This document shows, piece after piece, positions 1 to 9,153 of a DNA stretch of 64,000 nucleotides. The stretch is from JAUVPB01 sp965223695 (lineage in GTDB: Bacteria > Actinomycetota > Thermoleophilia > Gaiellales > Gaiellaceae), in NCBI GenBank assembly GCA_965223695.1, contig CBDCXJ010000023.1, positions 225,845 through 289,844 of the forward strand, given 5' to 3'. A model generated the notes under the pieces. The model saw only the letters and a program-made list of their open reading frames with translations, made no database searches and was not told the origin of the DNA. A program made the translations under genes and the position numbers. The first letter of the stretch is position 1, and the number at the start of each line of letters is the position of its first letter.

Positions 1-548
1 AGAATGCAGTCGGCGCCGTCCTCGTCCACCGCCTTTTGCGCCTCAGCCGCGATCTTTGTGAACATCTCGTCTTCCTTGCCCTCGAAGAGGGACTCGACGT
101 CGGGCTGGACGCCGACCGATCGGATCGACGCACACCTCTCCCAGAGGTGGTAGGTGTCGAGGTTCTTCTCGTAGATGTAGCGCCACTTGTCCCACATCGT
201 GATGATGGAGAACTTCTTCCCGAGCATTGTCGCCACGGTGTAAGAGACGAGGCCGGGGCCAATGACAGGGATCGAGAGCCTCGAGCGGAGGGCGTAGAGA
301 CCGGAGTCCGAGACCGTGTCCATGACCACGGCGTCGTAGCCCTCCTCCTCGGAGCGGAGCCCGGCCTCGGCGACGTACGTATCGAAGAGCAACGCCTCGT
401 AGTAGCCCTCGCCCGACAAGCCACTGTTGCGCACCGGGACGCATTCGACCTTCGTATCGGGGCCCAGGACCTCACGGGGGATCTGGGCTGCACGGTTGGC
501 GACTCCCTTCTCGTCGAACGGGAACGGGATGATGTACTTGATGCGCAC
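1..548 (-). CDS. Asp/Glu (hydantoin) racemase family protein, 3' end outside window
   Basis: The reverse strand is open from a GTG at 548 to the window edge and translates as MRIKYIIPFPFDEKG, then MDTVSDSGLYALRSRL and IPVIGPGLVSYTVATMLGK. This is the layout of the aspartate/glutamate/hydantoin racemase superfamily (cofactor-independent racemisation, cytosolic). A GGGAGG ribosome site lies about 7 nt before the GTG and decides the start. Classical hydantoin racemases have a catalytic Cys near the first DPGL-like motif; here the matching stretch reads DTVSDSGL with Thr/Ser, so it may be a variant subfamily with a different substrate. The C-terminal catalytic region lies beyond base 1. The catabolic neighbours, including decayed hydantoinase genes further on, fit hydantoin or amino-acid-derivative breakdown, but that is inference. 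Confidence 0.72.
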   Translation of the reverse strand, partial: MRIKYIIPFPFDEKGVANRAAQIPREVLGPDTKVECVPVRNSGLSGEGYYEALLFDTYVAEAGLRSEEEGYDAVVMDTVSDSGLYALRSRLSIPVIGPGLVSYTVATMLGKKFSIITMWDKWRYIYEKNLDTYHLWERCASIRSVGVQPDVESLFEGKEDEMFTKIAAEAQKAVDEDGADCI

Positions 549-616
549 GACGACCTCCCGCGGTTCTACCGCTCGCTTGATGCAGGGCGGAGGAGAAGCG
601 TATCGCGGCAGGACGA

Positions 617-673
617 ATGGGCACAAAGCACGTTGAAGAGGCCATAGAAGTGAAGGTCGAGAGCACCGCCTAG
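617..673 (+). other. 18-codon conserved mini-ORF, copy 1
   Basis: A short frame from ATG to TAG reads MGTKHVEEAIEVKVESTA. A second copy of identical length lies at 17098-17154 and differs mostly at third codon positions, which suggests that this frame was or is translated. No good ribosome site is seen close upstream. On the opposite strand a T-rich stretch and weak hairpin lie just beyond the TAG, as at copy 2. The rest of 549-1009 contains no gene I can support. The function is unknown; it may be the tail of a decayed gene. Confidence 0.35.
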
Positions 674-1009
674 CAAGGAAAAAGTCGCGGCCTGCGGGGC
701 TTTCGGCACATCGCCTAGCGAAGGCACCCGCGCCACTCCCCGCCGTCTCCAGGCGAAACAGACCAACCCGGCCCCCTGTCTGCATCGACTGGGGCCATCC
801 GACACAGCATGACGTTCGGATAGGCGACCCGACCGTTCGACAGAAGCCTCGGGAGTCAGCAACCAGGGACACATCGCCCCGCCGTACACCACGTTCAACA
901 CCCCTTGGCGGCAGTGCTTCCGCTATCAGCTTGAGGGCCTCGATACTCGATAGCGTTGTGAACTCCGACGGCTTCCCAGATCACCAAACGAACGTCACAG
1001 GAGCCAGAG

Positions 1010-3001
1010 ATGCCCGCTCACGCCGCACGCTCGGACGCCGAGTTGATCCGATCGGCCGTCGACACCTTGATCCCCGCGGTTGAGGCGAACGCCGACGACG
1101 AACCGAGCGTCGCCTCGTTCAAGCGGCTGGCGGCCAGCGACCTCGGCATCGACGCCATCTTGTTAGAGGTGCTGCCGACCATGGCCCCCCATGTGGCCGA
1201 GGCCATCGACAGTGCTCTCATCGCGCTAGGTGACGACTTCACCACTCTCGACCAATCCCAACGCGAGGCTCGCTGGCTGTCAGTCGAAGGTGACCGCACG
1301 ACCCGCTTTGGTGCGCTGGCCCTCCGGAGCACGGCGTGCGCCATGTTCTACACCGTGCCCGACGATCAACTCTCCAATCCGACGTGGGAGGCGATCGGCT
1401 ACAAGGGACCGCTGCTCCCGCCCCCATCACCTGAAGAAAGGCCGAAGCGGCTGACCCACTTGACCGACCCCGATGCCCAACTCGAGGCCGACGTCGTGGT
1501 CATCGGCTCAGGGGCAGGCGGCGGTGTTGCCGCCGCTCGGTTGGCGGCAGCTGGTCTTCGAGTCATCGTGGTCGAGCGGGGCCACTATCGCAACGAGCCC
1601 GACCTCCCCCAGCTCGAGGCTCTGGCCCTCCCCAACCTCTATTTGGAGGGAGGGTTCATATGGACCGACGAGGGGTCGGCGGCGCTGCTCGCCGGTTCGA
1701 CCGTTGGCGGAGGCACGACCGTGAACTCCATGGCCTGTCTTCCCACGCCGCGCCATGTCCGCAACGAGTGGGGCGATCGGGGCATGGAAGGCGTGTTCGG
1801 CGAGGAGTTCGACCGCCACATCAACGCCGTGATGGCCCGAATCAACGCCGTTCCGGAGAACTCCACCCACGATACGGTCAACACCCTGATGATGCAGGGC
1901 TGGGACGCGCTCGGCCGTTCTCACGAGGTTCTGGCCTGCAACGCACGGGATGCCGACGACCGATTCTGCGGAGAGTGCAAGTCCGGCTGCCTGGTCGGGT
2001 GCAAGCAGTCGACCATGATCACGTTCCTCGAGGACGCATCGGACGACGGGGCCGTCCTGATCGCCGGGTGTCGCGTCGAGACGATCGAGACCGATGGTCG
2101 CAAGGCCAGTGGGGTCAGCGCCACGTTCACCGCCACCGACGGGTCGAACCGTCGACTGCACGTCCAGGCCCCCCAGGTCGTGCTCGCCGCTGGGGCGATC
2201 GCAAGCCCGATGATCCTCCAAGCTTCTGGTCTCGGTGGCCCCGCTGTTGGTCAGAACCTGCACATTCACCCATCGTTCCTCATGAGCGGCGTGTTCGACG
2301 AGGAGGTACGGGGCTGGGAGGGCCACATCCTCACGTCGGTGTGTCACGACTTCGACCGGATCAACCAAGACCACGGCTTCTTGGTGGAGGCCGCACCAAT
2401 GAGCATCGGCCTCTGGACGGGACTGACGGGTTGGCGTAGCGGCGAACAACACAAGTCCGACCAGCTCAGACTCCGGTACGTGTCGAGTGTGTGGGGATTC
2501 TTGCGTGACCACGCCGGCGGGTCGGTGGAGCGCGGGCCGGACGGCCGGGCTCTCACCCGCTGGGATCTTGAGCACCCGATCGACACTTCAATCGCGCAGG
2601 CCTGTCACGTCGAGCTGGCCCGCATCCTCAAGGCATCCGGCGCAAAGGAAATCTTCACGTTCCTCCCGAACGATCCTCGATGGCGCGAGGGCGAAGACTT
2701 CGATGCGTTCCTCGAGCTCTTGGGCTCGCTTGCGCCCGATGACATCTTCTCGCTATCTGCCCACCAGACGGGGAGCTGTGCGACCGGTAGCGATCCCGAG
2801 ACGTCTGTTGTGGACGGTCGCGGCCAGGTCCACGGGATTGCGGGCCTGTTCGTTGCCGACGCTTCGGCCCTGCCAACGGCCCCGGGGGTGAACCCCATGG
2901 TGTCGATCGAGGCGTATGCGCACCGCACGGCCGAGTACGTAGCCGAAGCGGCCGGCGTGTCGATACCGGTCCAGACACGACCTGTACCGGGGCGCGGCTG
3001 A
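1010..3001 (+). CDS. GMC-family FAD-dependent alcohol/fatty-alcohol oxidoreductase
   Basis: The 663-aa protein has an N-terminal all-helical region (about residues 1-130) resembling gluconate 2-dehydrogenase subunit 3. The GMC FAD-binding motif VVVIGSGAGGGVAAARL follows at about residue 162, and the C-terminal substrate domain ends in the typical region GLFVADASALPTAPGVNP. A Cys cluster CGECKSGCLVGCK lies near residue 320, as in long-chain alcohol oxidase-like GMC proteins; it could bind a metal or Fe-S cluster. Family members oxidise alcohols to aldehydes with FAD. No signal peptide is obvious. AGGAG six bases before the ATG supports the start. It stands alone between an intergenic gap and a recombinase relic, and the substrate cannot be read from sequence. 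Confidence 0.85.
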   Translation: MPAHAARSDAELIRSAVDTLIPAVEANADDEPSVASFKRLAASDLGIDAILLEVLPTMAPHVAEAIDSALIALGDDFTTLDQSQREARWLSVEGDRTTRFGALALRSTACAMFYTVPDDQLSNPTWEAIGYKGPLLPPPSPEERPKRLTHLTDPDAQLEADVVVIGSGAGGGVAAARLAAAGLRVIVVERGHYRNEPDLPQLEALALPNLYLEGGFIWTDEGSAALLAGSTVGGGTTVNSMACLPTPRHVRNEWGDRGMEGVFGEEFDRHINAVMARINAVPENSTHDTVNTLMMQGWDALGRSHEVLACNARDADDRFCGECKSGCLVGCKQSTMITFLEDASDDGAVLIAGCRVETIETDGRKASGVSATFTATDGSNRRLHVQAPQVVLAAGAIASPMILQASGLGGPAVGQNLHIHPSFLMSGVFDEEVRGWEGHILTSVCHDFDRINQDHGFLVEAAPMSIGLWTGLTGWRSGEQHKSDQLRLRYVSSVWGFLRDHAGGSVERGPDGRALTRWDLEHPIDTSIAQACHVELARILKASGAKEIFTFLPNDPRWREGEDFDAFLELLGSLAPDDIFSLSAHQTGSCATGSDPETSVVDGRGQVHGIAGLFVADASALPTAPGVNPMVSIEAYAHRTAEYVAEAAGVSIPVQTRPVPGRG

Positions 3002-3128
3002 CAGCCACGCCTAAGCCGAACACGCGCGTCGAATGGACAGAAAACGGCCGCTTACGGGCATCTTCTTACGCACATGGACGCATGACAGCCCGTGTGGTCA
3101 CAGCGCTCATCCGTACCGGCCGCAGCAG

Positions 3129-3194
3129 GGCGTGCCGACCGGGCACGGTGGCCGCTGGCACCCGGCGACCGTCGCGCGCCTGATCGACCGCTAG
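3129..3194 (+). pseudogene. C-terminal relic of a serine recombinase/resolvase
   Basis: A short open stretch ends at TAG with GVPTGHGGRWHPATVARLID. This is very like the C-terminal end of large serine recombinases, where (R)GVPT(A)..GG.W....V..(L) is the usual ending. Everything upstream of it is missing, so it is a relic. It lies in the 3002-3338 gap, which holds no other recognisable gene. With the tyrosine-recombinase fragment at 4504 it suggests that the segment was once visited by mobile DNA. Confidence 0.45.
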
Positions 3195-3338
3195 CCAAGG
3201 CCCGGCAGCCTGCAGACGACCCCTGGGCACCCCCGCCATGGAGACATCGTCGGGGCCCCGGATTCACGGGTCAGCCCCCACAACCCCCTCGCGCAGAACT
3301 GCACCGGGGCCCTGCTCTGGGGCACACCGACGGGCCGC

Positions 3339-4415
3339 TCACGGGCACGCCCGCGCCCTGGGCGCGGCGCCCTCGATCATCTGCGAGAAGCTCCGCATCG
3401 CCTCCTCGCGAGTCGCGTAGACGCCCTGCGGGAAGACGAACGCCGTGGTCACGCCCAGGTCGGCATATGAGTTGAGCTGCGCCCGACACGACGCGCTGTC
3501 TCCGATGACGAAGATCGAGTCGACCATCTCGTCGCTCACGAACCGGGCGGTGCCGGCATCCGCTCCTTCGCCGTCCCCACTCTTCTCCCAGCGCTTCTTC
3601 AGCTCCGGGTCGGCCTCGACTCGCGCCCACGCGTCGCGAAGCGCGTCGGCCTCCTCCTCGAAGCCCGCCTCGTAGAACATGCGGTTGTAGAACTCGTAGT
3701 TGTTGTACCAGGCGATCTGGGCCCGGGCCGTCTCCCGTGCGGCGCTCGGATCGTCGGTCACGATGACCGGAATCATCAGCGCCACATCGATCTCGGCCGG
3801 GTCGCGGCCAGCCTTCTTCGCCGAGGTGTGGAGTTCCTCGAGGCAGCGCTCGAGCCAGCTCGGCGTCGCGAACCAGGGGAGGATCCCGTCGGCGATGCGT
3901 CCGGCGAGCCGCATCGTGTCCAGGTGAACCGCGGCGATGTAGATCGGGATAGCGGCGCGCTCGGGCATACCACCGAACTGCGCATCTGTCGACCGCAGGT
4001 ACTCGCCCTCGTAGGCCATCTCCTCGCCGGCGATGATCGCGCGGATGATCTCGACGTACTCGCGCATGCGCTTGATCTTCGGCTTGAACTCGAGACCGTG
4101 GTACATCTCGATCATCCGCCGGTGGCCCATGCCGAGCCCGAGATTGAAGCGCCCACCCGAGACCGAGTCCACGGTGGCGGCCGCCATCGCCGTCATCGCT
4201 GGAGTGCGAACCGGCAGCGTCAGGATCGCAGTCCCGAGCTCGATCGTGGAGGTCGCGGCGGCGACCGCGGTCATGACCGCGATTGCATCCCAGGCGAACG
4301 CCTCGGGAATGAAGGCCGCGTCATAGCCCCGCTGTTCGGCCAGCACGGCGAGCTCGACGAGGTCTGGCGGAGCCAGGTCTGGAGCCTTGGGTGGAATGAT
4401 CAGGCCTGTTCGCAT
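3339..4415 (-). CDS. LLM-class F420/FMN-dependent oxidoreductase
   Basis: The 358-aa protein is a bacterial-luciferase-like TIM barrel: RTGLIIPPKAPDLAPPDLVE, then AAATSTIELGTAILTLPVR and GGRFNLGLGMGH, all diagnostic of the LLM-class oxidoreductases, many of which in actinobacteria use coenzyme F420. A longer frame begins at 4535, but GGAAGG seven bases before the ATG at 4415 fits the real start, where homology also begins. The reaction is probably reduction or monooxygenation of an unknown substrate. The gene is intact between two recombinase relics, so it may be cargo or simply flanked by decay. Confidence 0.85.
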   Translation of the reverse strand: MRTGLIIPPKAPDLAPPDLVELAVLAEQRGYDAAFIPEAFAWDAIAVMTAVAAATSTIELGTAILTLPVRTPAMTAMAAATVDSVSGGRFNLGLGMGHRRMIEMYHGLEFKPKIKRMREYVEIIRAIIAGEEMAYEGEYLRSTDAQFGGMPERAAIPIYIAAVHLDTMRLAGRIADGILPWFATPSWLERCLEELHTSAKKAGRDPAEIDVALMIPVIVTDDPSAARETARAQIAWYNNYEFYNRMFYEAGFEEEADALRDAWARVEADPELKKRWEKSGDGEGADAGTARFVSDEMVDSIFVIGDSASCRAQLNSYADLGVTTAFVFPQGVYATREEAMRSFSQMIEGAAPRARACP

Positions 4416-4503
4416 CGAGACACCTTCCGGATCGGGTCTGCGCAGCGCGCCGATCTTAGGCGAGCTCTCGTCGTCCCAGCGCCCTACCCTGAGGGCATGA
4501 GCG

Positions 4504-4983
4504 TTGACGAACACGACAACACCCAGCCAGCGCAAACACCACGCGACGAGGCCGACCGATCACCCGCGAAAACGCGTGTTGAAGGCGAACGCGACACGCC
4601 CGCGAGCTGGCGACCTGGTGTTCTTGACGAGGCTCGGTGCGCCACAGTCGCGACAGAACGCTCGTCGCCGGGTTCTCGCCCCCGCGATCGAGCGGGCCAA
4701 CAAGGATCTCGCCAAGCTCGAGATCGAGCCGATCGGCAAGGTCTCTCCGCATGGGCTGCGTCGCACGTACGCGAGCATCAGAGCGCCCGTCCGCGACGAT
4801 CCGGTTTGGCTTGCACAGCAGATCGGGCACACGGATGTCTCGTTCACGGTGAAGACGTATGCAGCGGCCGTAAAGCGACGCGAACGGCTGACGGGAAATC
4901 ATCGAAAAGCGTTCGATCCGCGAGACGCTGAATACCAGTCGACCTGCGCCCGGTTCTCGATCGAGCCTGTGGTTGGCTCGTAG
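4504..4983 (+). pseudogene. Tyrosine recombinase, C-terminal catalytic fragment
   Basis: The frame contains KVSPHGLRRTYASIRA, then LAQQIGHTDVSFTVKTYAAA. These are the HxxR box, the second His region and the catalytic Tyr of phage-type integrases. The N-terminal arm- and core-binding domains and the first catalytic Arg are absent, and the first 35 residues do not look like integrase. It is a truncated, presumably non-functional remnant. A strong hairpin directly follows its stop codon. Confidence 0.7.
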
Positions 4984-5006
4984 GCGCCGCGCTACACGCG
5001 GCGCCT
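4982..5006 (+). terminator. Perfect 10-bp hairpin after the integrase fragment
   Basis: AGGCGCCGCG and CGCGGCGCCT form a perfect 10-bp stem with loop CTACA. There is no U-tract, so it is a structural terminator candidate only. The stretch 5007-5244 holds no gene I can recognise. Confidence 0.45.
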
Positions 5007-5244
5007 CGTCGGGAGCGAGTCGTCCGACCTGTCCCCCTTCCTGCATCGCTGGGGTCCGAAGGCTTCCTTCCATCGCCGCCAGCCAAACCCTCGCCAGTGG
5101 CTGGCACCTCGTCAGACGACCCAATCTTGGCGGCGGCCTCTCCCCGACACTGCTCGCGCTAGCGCGCGATGGCAAGGTCATACGCCTCGTCACGTCACCT
5201 GGCCCGGTGCCGCGGACTGATCCGTGGCGGCACGCCGTGCGGCG

Positions 5245-6507
5245 TTACGACATGACGTCCGGAGCGCCCAGGAGCTGGCCGATCGTGGCTCGCTGAGCTT
5301 CACTGCTGCCCGCCGGAATACGGAGGTTGCGAGCAACGCGAAAGATCTTCTCGAGCCCAGCGTCGGTGAGGACGCCACGGCCGCCCATGACCTGGATCGC
5401 CCTGTCCGCGACTCGGTAGAGGGCCTCGTCGTTCCACGTCTTGAGTACGGCGAGATCGAGGTTGTCGGCAGGCGTGACACGCATGTCGAAGATCTCACTC
5501 CGGTCGAGGCGCGTGAGGAGCTCCAGCGAGAGCGCTCTCATCGCAAGCCAGTCCATGTAGATGTCGCTGATCATCTGCGCCACCGAGCCGAGCTCGATGA
5601 GTGGCCGACCATAAGCCCGTCGTTCACGGGCGTAGGCGAGGACGACATCGAGGCAGTGGCGAGCCAGGCCGGAGCACATACCTCCGCGCCGGGTTTTGAT
5701 CCAGTTGATCGAGAGGAGCGAAAGCTCGAGCGCCTCATGCCTGTCACCGATCAGGGCCGAGCGATCCACCCGTACGTCACTGAAGCCGATCTCGCCCGTG
5801 TTTCCGTCCGCCATGATCGTCGCCTGAGCGGGCCCGCGCTCGACGCCCAGTGTGGCCATCGGCAGCAGGAACAGCGTTAGCTGTTCGCGCTCCCCTCCCT
5901 CGATCCGCGCGAACACCCTGACGAACTCGGACAGCGGCGCGCCCGTGATCAGGTACTTGCGCCCGTTGAGCAACCAACCGTCGCCGTCGCGCGTTGCGGT
6001 CGTCTGGAGCGCGAGGAAATCGGAGCCTGCCGTCGGCTCGGTGACTGCCGAGGCCATGTTCGTCCGTCCGGCGAGAAAATCGTCCAGGTAGCGCAGGCGG
6101 GCCTCCTCGCTCCAGTGGCGGATCAGATGATCAGGCCCGTCTGTCCAGGCCAGCATCCACTGCGCACCCGACAGGCCGTGGCGGAACACCTCCTCCTGTA
6201 TGTAGAAGCAGTCAACGAGGCCGAGGCCGAGACCGCCTTCGGAAGGAGGGAGCTGTGGACAGTAGAGGCCGGCCCGCGCCGAGGCTTGCTGGATCGCCTT
6301 CTTCAGCTCCGCAAGCCAGGCTGCCATCGTTCCGTCGGGCTCGAGTGCGAACGCGACGTTCGGGCGACCTCGCGTGGACTCCGTAATCATCGGCGCCGCG
6401 GTCTCGGCCAGGAACGCTCTGACAGCAGCCAGAGCCTGCCGCCCTGCCTCGGAAGGCGGGGAGCTCGAGGAGCAGCCCAGCTCGGGCATCGGGGCACCGG
6501 CAACCAT
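5245..6507 (-). CDS. Acyl-CoA dehydrogenase family protein lacking the usual catalytic Glu
   Basis: The 420-aa protein has the acyl-CoA dehydrogenase fold: SAVTEPTAGSDFLALQTTA (FAD/substrate loop), YARERRAYGRPLIELGSVAQ, and a C-terminal AIQVMGGRGVLTD region, about the family's usual length. Where most members have the catalytic base in IYEGTSEIQ, this one reads IPAGSSEAQ, so Glu is replaced by Ala. The alternative base position of isovaleryl-type enzymes also appears to lack Glu. It may therefore catalyse a different flavin reaction. The start is uncertain: ATG at 6507 or 6489, neither with a clear ribosome site. No electron-transfer or CoA-ligase partner lies beside it. Confidence 0.8.
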   Translation of the reverse strand: MVAGAPMPELGCSSSSPPSEAGRQALAAVRAFLAETAAPMITESTRGRPNVAFALEPDGTMAAWLAELKKAIQQASARAGLYCPQLPPSEGGLGLGLVDCFYIQEEVFRHGLSGAQWMLAWTDGPDHLIRHWSEEARLRYLDDFLAGRTNMASAVTEPTAGSDFLALQTTATRDGDGWLLNGRKYLITGAPLSEFVRVFARIEGGEREQLTLFLLPMATLGVERGPAQATIMADGNTGEIGFSDVRVDRSALIGDRHEALELSLLSINWIKTRRGGMCSGLARHCLDVVLAYARERRAYGRPLIELGSVAQMISDIYMDWLAMRALSLELLTRLDRSEIFDMRVTPADNLDLAVLKTWNDEALYRVADRAIQVMGGRGVLTDAGLEKIFRVARNLRIPAGSSEAQRATIGQLLGAPDVMS

Positions 6508-7032
6508 CCCGCTGCGTTGCTTTTTACCCGACCCAACGCCTACGACGAGGCGGGCGGCGCTTGCGGCTCAGTTGCCGCGATAATGCCCCGCAGGCCTTCT
6601 GGATCGCCACGTAGTCGGTAGCGCCGGTGGCCGACGCGACGAACGGGCACTCGTCTCTGGCGACGTCCTCGGTGCGGAGGATGAGGCAGTGCGTGCGCGT
6701 GGCGCGCTTCGGGCGGTGGAACCCGCCGCCGAGCCGCGTGAGCGCGACCGCGCTTGTCGAGAGGTACCCGTCGAGACTGACGCATCTGTTTGGTACATCT
6801 CGCAGTCGTGGCCTCCTGTAAACGGCTGGGCTCATTGGTCGTCGCCAATTCGCGAGCGTATCGCAGGCCGCATGGAGTTCTGCGGATTGTGCGTATTGTG
6901 CGGTCGGCTATCGGTGAGCTGGAGTGCTCGTCGCGCGCGTCCGTGATTTCCGCCGATATCGTCGGCGCGCAGCCGGTGCCGCGCCGTCACGGAATCCCGT
7001 CGTCAGTGCCGCACGAGTCTTCAGAGGCCGCA
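6508..7032. other. Non-coding or decayed gap
   Basis: No gene can be supported here. A reverse frame at 6524-6835 contains a plausible-looking stretch (RTEDVARDECPFVASATGA) that I do not recognise and that may be a relic. An imperfect hairpin GCCGATATCGTCGGC lies near 6950. Confidence 0.4.
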
Positions 7033-9153
7033 CTATGCGTCGATGGCGTCGATAAGCTTGCCGCGCGTGAGCGGGAGCTCACGCGCGCGAAGATCGAGGG
7101 CGTCTGCGACGGCGTTGGCGATCGCGGCGGCGGTCGGGCCTGCGAGAGCCTCCCCGATGCCCAGCGGCGGTTGGGAGGGTTGGTCGAGGACGCTGATCTC
7201 GATCTCAGGCGTCTCTGAGAAGCGGAGCAGTGGGTACTCCTGCCAGCTGCTCGCCCAGACCCCGTCCTGATCAAAGCTGAGCTGCTCCTTCAGTGCCCAG
7301 CTCATTGCCTGGACGATGCCGCCTTCGACCTGGTTGCGGAGTCCGTCGGGGTTGATGACGAGGCCCGCGTCGACCGCGCACCAGACGCGGCGGACGCGGA
7401 CGTCATTCTCTGCCTCGATCTCGGCGACGACGGCGGTGTAAGCCGCCGTGTTCTTGTAGCGGGCGAAGCCGATCCCGAGGCCCGTTTCGGTTCCCGAGCC
7501 AGTCTGCTCGCCGCCACGGGCCCGGCGCGCATCCCACTCGGCGAGGCGCGCCGCCTCAGTGATGACGGCTCGGGCCCGGCTTTTGTCCAGGTGTGCAAGG
7601 CGGAACGCAACGGGGTCAGTGGACGTTTTCAGGGCGAGCTCGTCCATGAAGGATTCGATCGCGAACACGTTGGCGAAGGCCCCGAGCGTCCGCAGCGCCG
7701 AGGTGCGCACGGGCAGCTCGGGCACGAGGTGGTAGCGGACCTGCTGGTGGGGGAAGTCGTAGAGGGCCAGCGCGTTGCGGTCGCCGCCGCCGCCGCCCTC
7801 CAGAGGCACATCAGCCGGCCGGCTCGTCGGCAGCGACTCGGCCAGCTCGCCGGCTGCGAGCAGATCGACGCCTTCCCCCGACCCCGGGCGGCGCAGGTGC
7901 GAGCCGCTCGTGACGTCAAGCTGCCAGCTTGCCACCCGGCCGCTCGCGATCAGCCCTGCCTCGAGCTCGACGACCATCCCCGACCCAGCCGGCGCGTGGC
8001 GCAGCTCGTCCGCTCGCGACCAGACAACACGCACCGGTCGGCCTGGCACCGCACGGGCCAGCAGCGCCGCATCGAGGGCGACGTCGTCCGCGCCGTTGTG
8101 GCCGTAGCAGCCGGCGCCGGGCACGTGCCCGACCGAGACGGCCGACGGCTCCAGTCCCAGCGTCCGTGCGAGCTGGTCACGAAGTGCGAAGACGCCCTGG
8201 CTGTGCGACCACACCGTCAGGGACACGCCACCGGGCTCCATCCGCGCCACCGCGCAGGAGGGCCCGATCGCCGCGTGCGCGAGAAACGGGCGACTGTAGA
8301 CAGCCCGGTGTGTCGTCGCTACCGGTGGCGCCAGCTCGCGGGAGCCGATCTCTTGCGTGCGCAGCAGGATCGACGCGGCCTCCCTGAGCTGCGTGACGCT
8401 GCTCTTCGTGCCATCCGCACGTCCTGTCGCGGCTCCGATCACCGTCGCGCGCGCCGCAACCGCCTGCTCCTCTCGCTCTGCGACCAGACCCGCAAAGCGG
8501 CCGTCACGGACCACCGCGACGACTCCGGGCAGGGCCTCGAGCCCGGCTCCGTCGAGCCGATTGGGCTCGGCGCCGCGAAGGACGCGCCCGTGGAGTATCC
8601 GGGGCATCGCGAGATCGTGGACGAAGCCGCCTCCTGTGAGCGCGCGCGCTAGGTCGAGCCGGGGCAGCGGTCTGCCGACAATGCGATACTCGCCGACGGG
8701 CCGCGCCTCTCCCCCGCGCACCTCCGCCGACCAGTCGATCGCCGAGGCGAGGCCCGAGTACCTGACCTCGCTCCCTCTAGGAGCGGCGAAGCGCCCGTCG
8801 CCCAGCGCGCGTACCCCATCGCCGAGCCGCTCACGGGCGGCCTCGCTCAACAGTCGCATCGCGTGGGCGCATGCGAGACGAACCGCTGCGCCTCCCACCT
8901 CGACCGACTGGCTCCCAGCCGTGTACCACTCCTCGGGACAGCATTCAGTCTGGCCGGAGATGATCTCGATCAGCTCCAGCGGCAGGCTGAGCTCTTCGGC
9001 AGCGATCTGCGCGAGCGCGGTCAGAATTCCCTGCCCCAGCTCGACCTTGCCCGTGAAGACCGTCACGCCGTCGTCCTCCCGCACGACCAGCCACTGTTCG
9101 AGCCGCGGATTCGCCAACAGGCTGCGCGGCAGCCCGGCAGGAGGGTCGCTCAC
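7033..9153 (-). CDS. Molybdenum hydroxylase large subunit (IorB/NicB-like)
   Basis: The 706-aa protein belongs to the xanthine dehydrogenase/aldehyde oxidase superfamily, of the isoquinoline or nicotinate dehydrogenase type in which a molybdopterin-binding segment comes first (VFTGKVELGQGILTALAQIA, residues about 30-50). Later it shows GHVPGAGCYGHNGADD and PPLGIGEALAGPTAAAIANA, the cofactor loops near the end. It hydroxylates an N-heterocycle or aldehyde with water-derived oxygen. The GTG start at 9153 overlaps the stop of the Fe-S subunit gene (GTGA), which implies translational coupling. No FAD-binding middle subunit is encoded beside it, as in the Ior type where electrons leave through other carriers. 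No TAT signal is visible. Confidence 0.85.
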   Translation of the reverse strand: MSDPPAGLPRSLLANPRLEQWLVVREDDGVTVFTGKVELGQGILTALAQIAAEELSLPLELIEIISGQTECCPEEWYTAGSQSVEVGGAAVRLACAHAMRLLSEAARERLGDGVRALGDGRFAAPRGSEVRYSGLASAIDWSAEVRGGEARPVGEYRIVGRPLPRLDLARALTGGGFVHDLAMPRILHGRVLRGAEPNRLDGAGLEALPGVVAVVRDGRFAGLVAEREEQAVAARATVIGAATGRADGTKSSVTQLREAASILLRTQEIGSRELAPPVATTHRAVYSRPFLAHAAIGPSCAVARMEPGGVSLTVWSHSQGVFALRDQLARTLGLEPSAVSVGHVPGAGCYGHNGADDVALDAALLARAVPGRPVRVVWSRADELRHAPAGSGMVVELEAGLIASGRVASWQLDVTSGSHLRRPGSGEGVDLLAAGELAESLPTSRPADVPLEGGGGGDRNALALYDFPHQQVRYHLVPELPVRTSALRTLGAFANVFAIESFMDELALKTSTDPVAFRLAHLDKSRARAVITEAARLAEWDARRARGGEQTGSGTETGLGIGFARYKNTAAYTAVVAEIEAENDVRVRRVWCAVDAGLVINPDGLRNQVEGGIVQAMSWALKEQLSFDQDGVWASSWQEYPLLRFSETPEIEISVLDQPSQPPLGIGEALAGPTAAAIANAVADALDLRARELPLTRGKLIDAIDA

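Noticed and set aside
36..647. 203-codon forward frame
   Set aside because: It is the shadow of the racemase gene, whose reverse-strand translation has clear family motifs and a ribosome site.
3828..4931. 367-codon forward frame
   Set aside because: It overlaps the LLM oxidoreductase antisense and then the recombinase fragment out of frame; no coherent protein.
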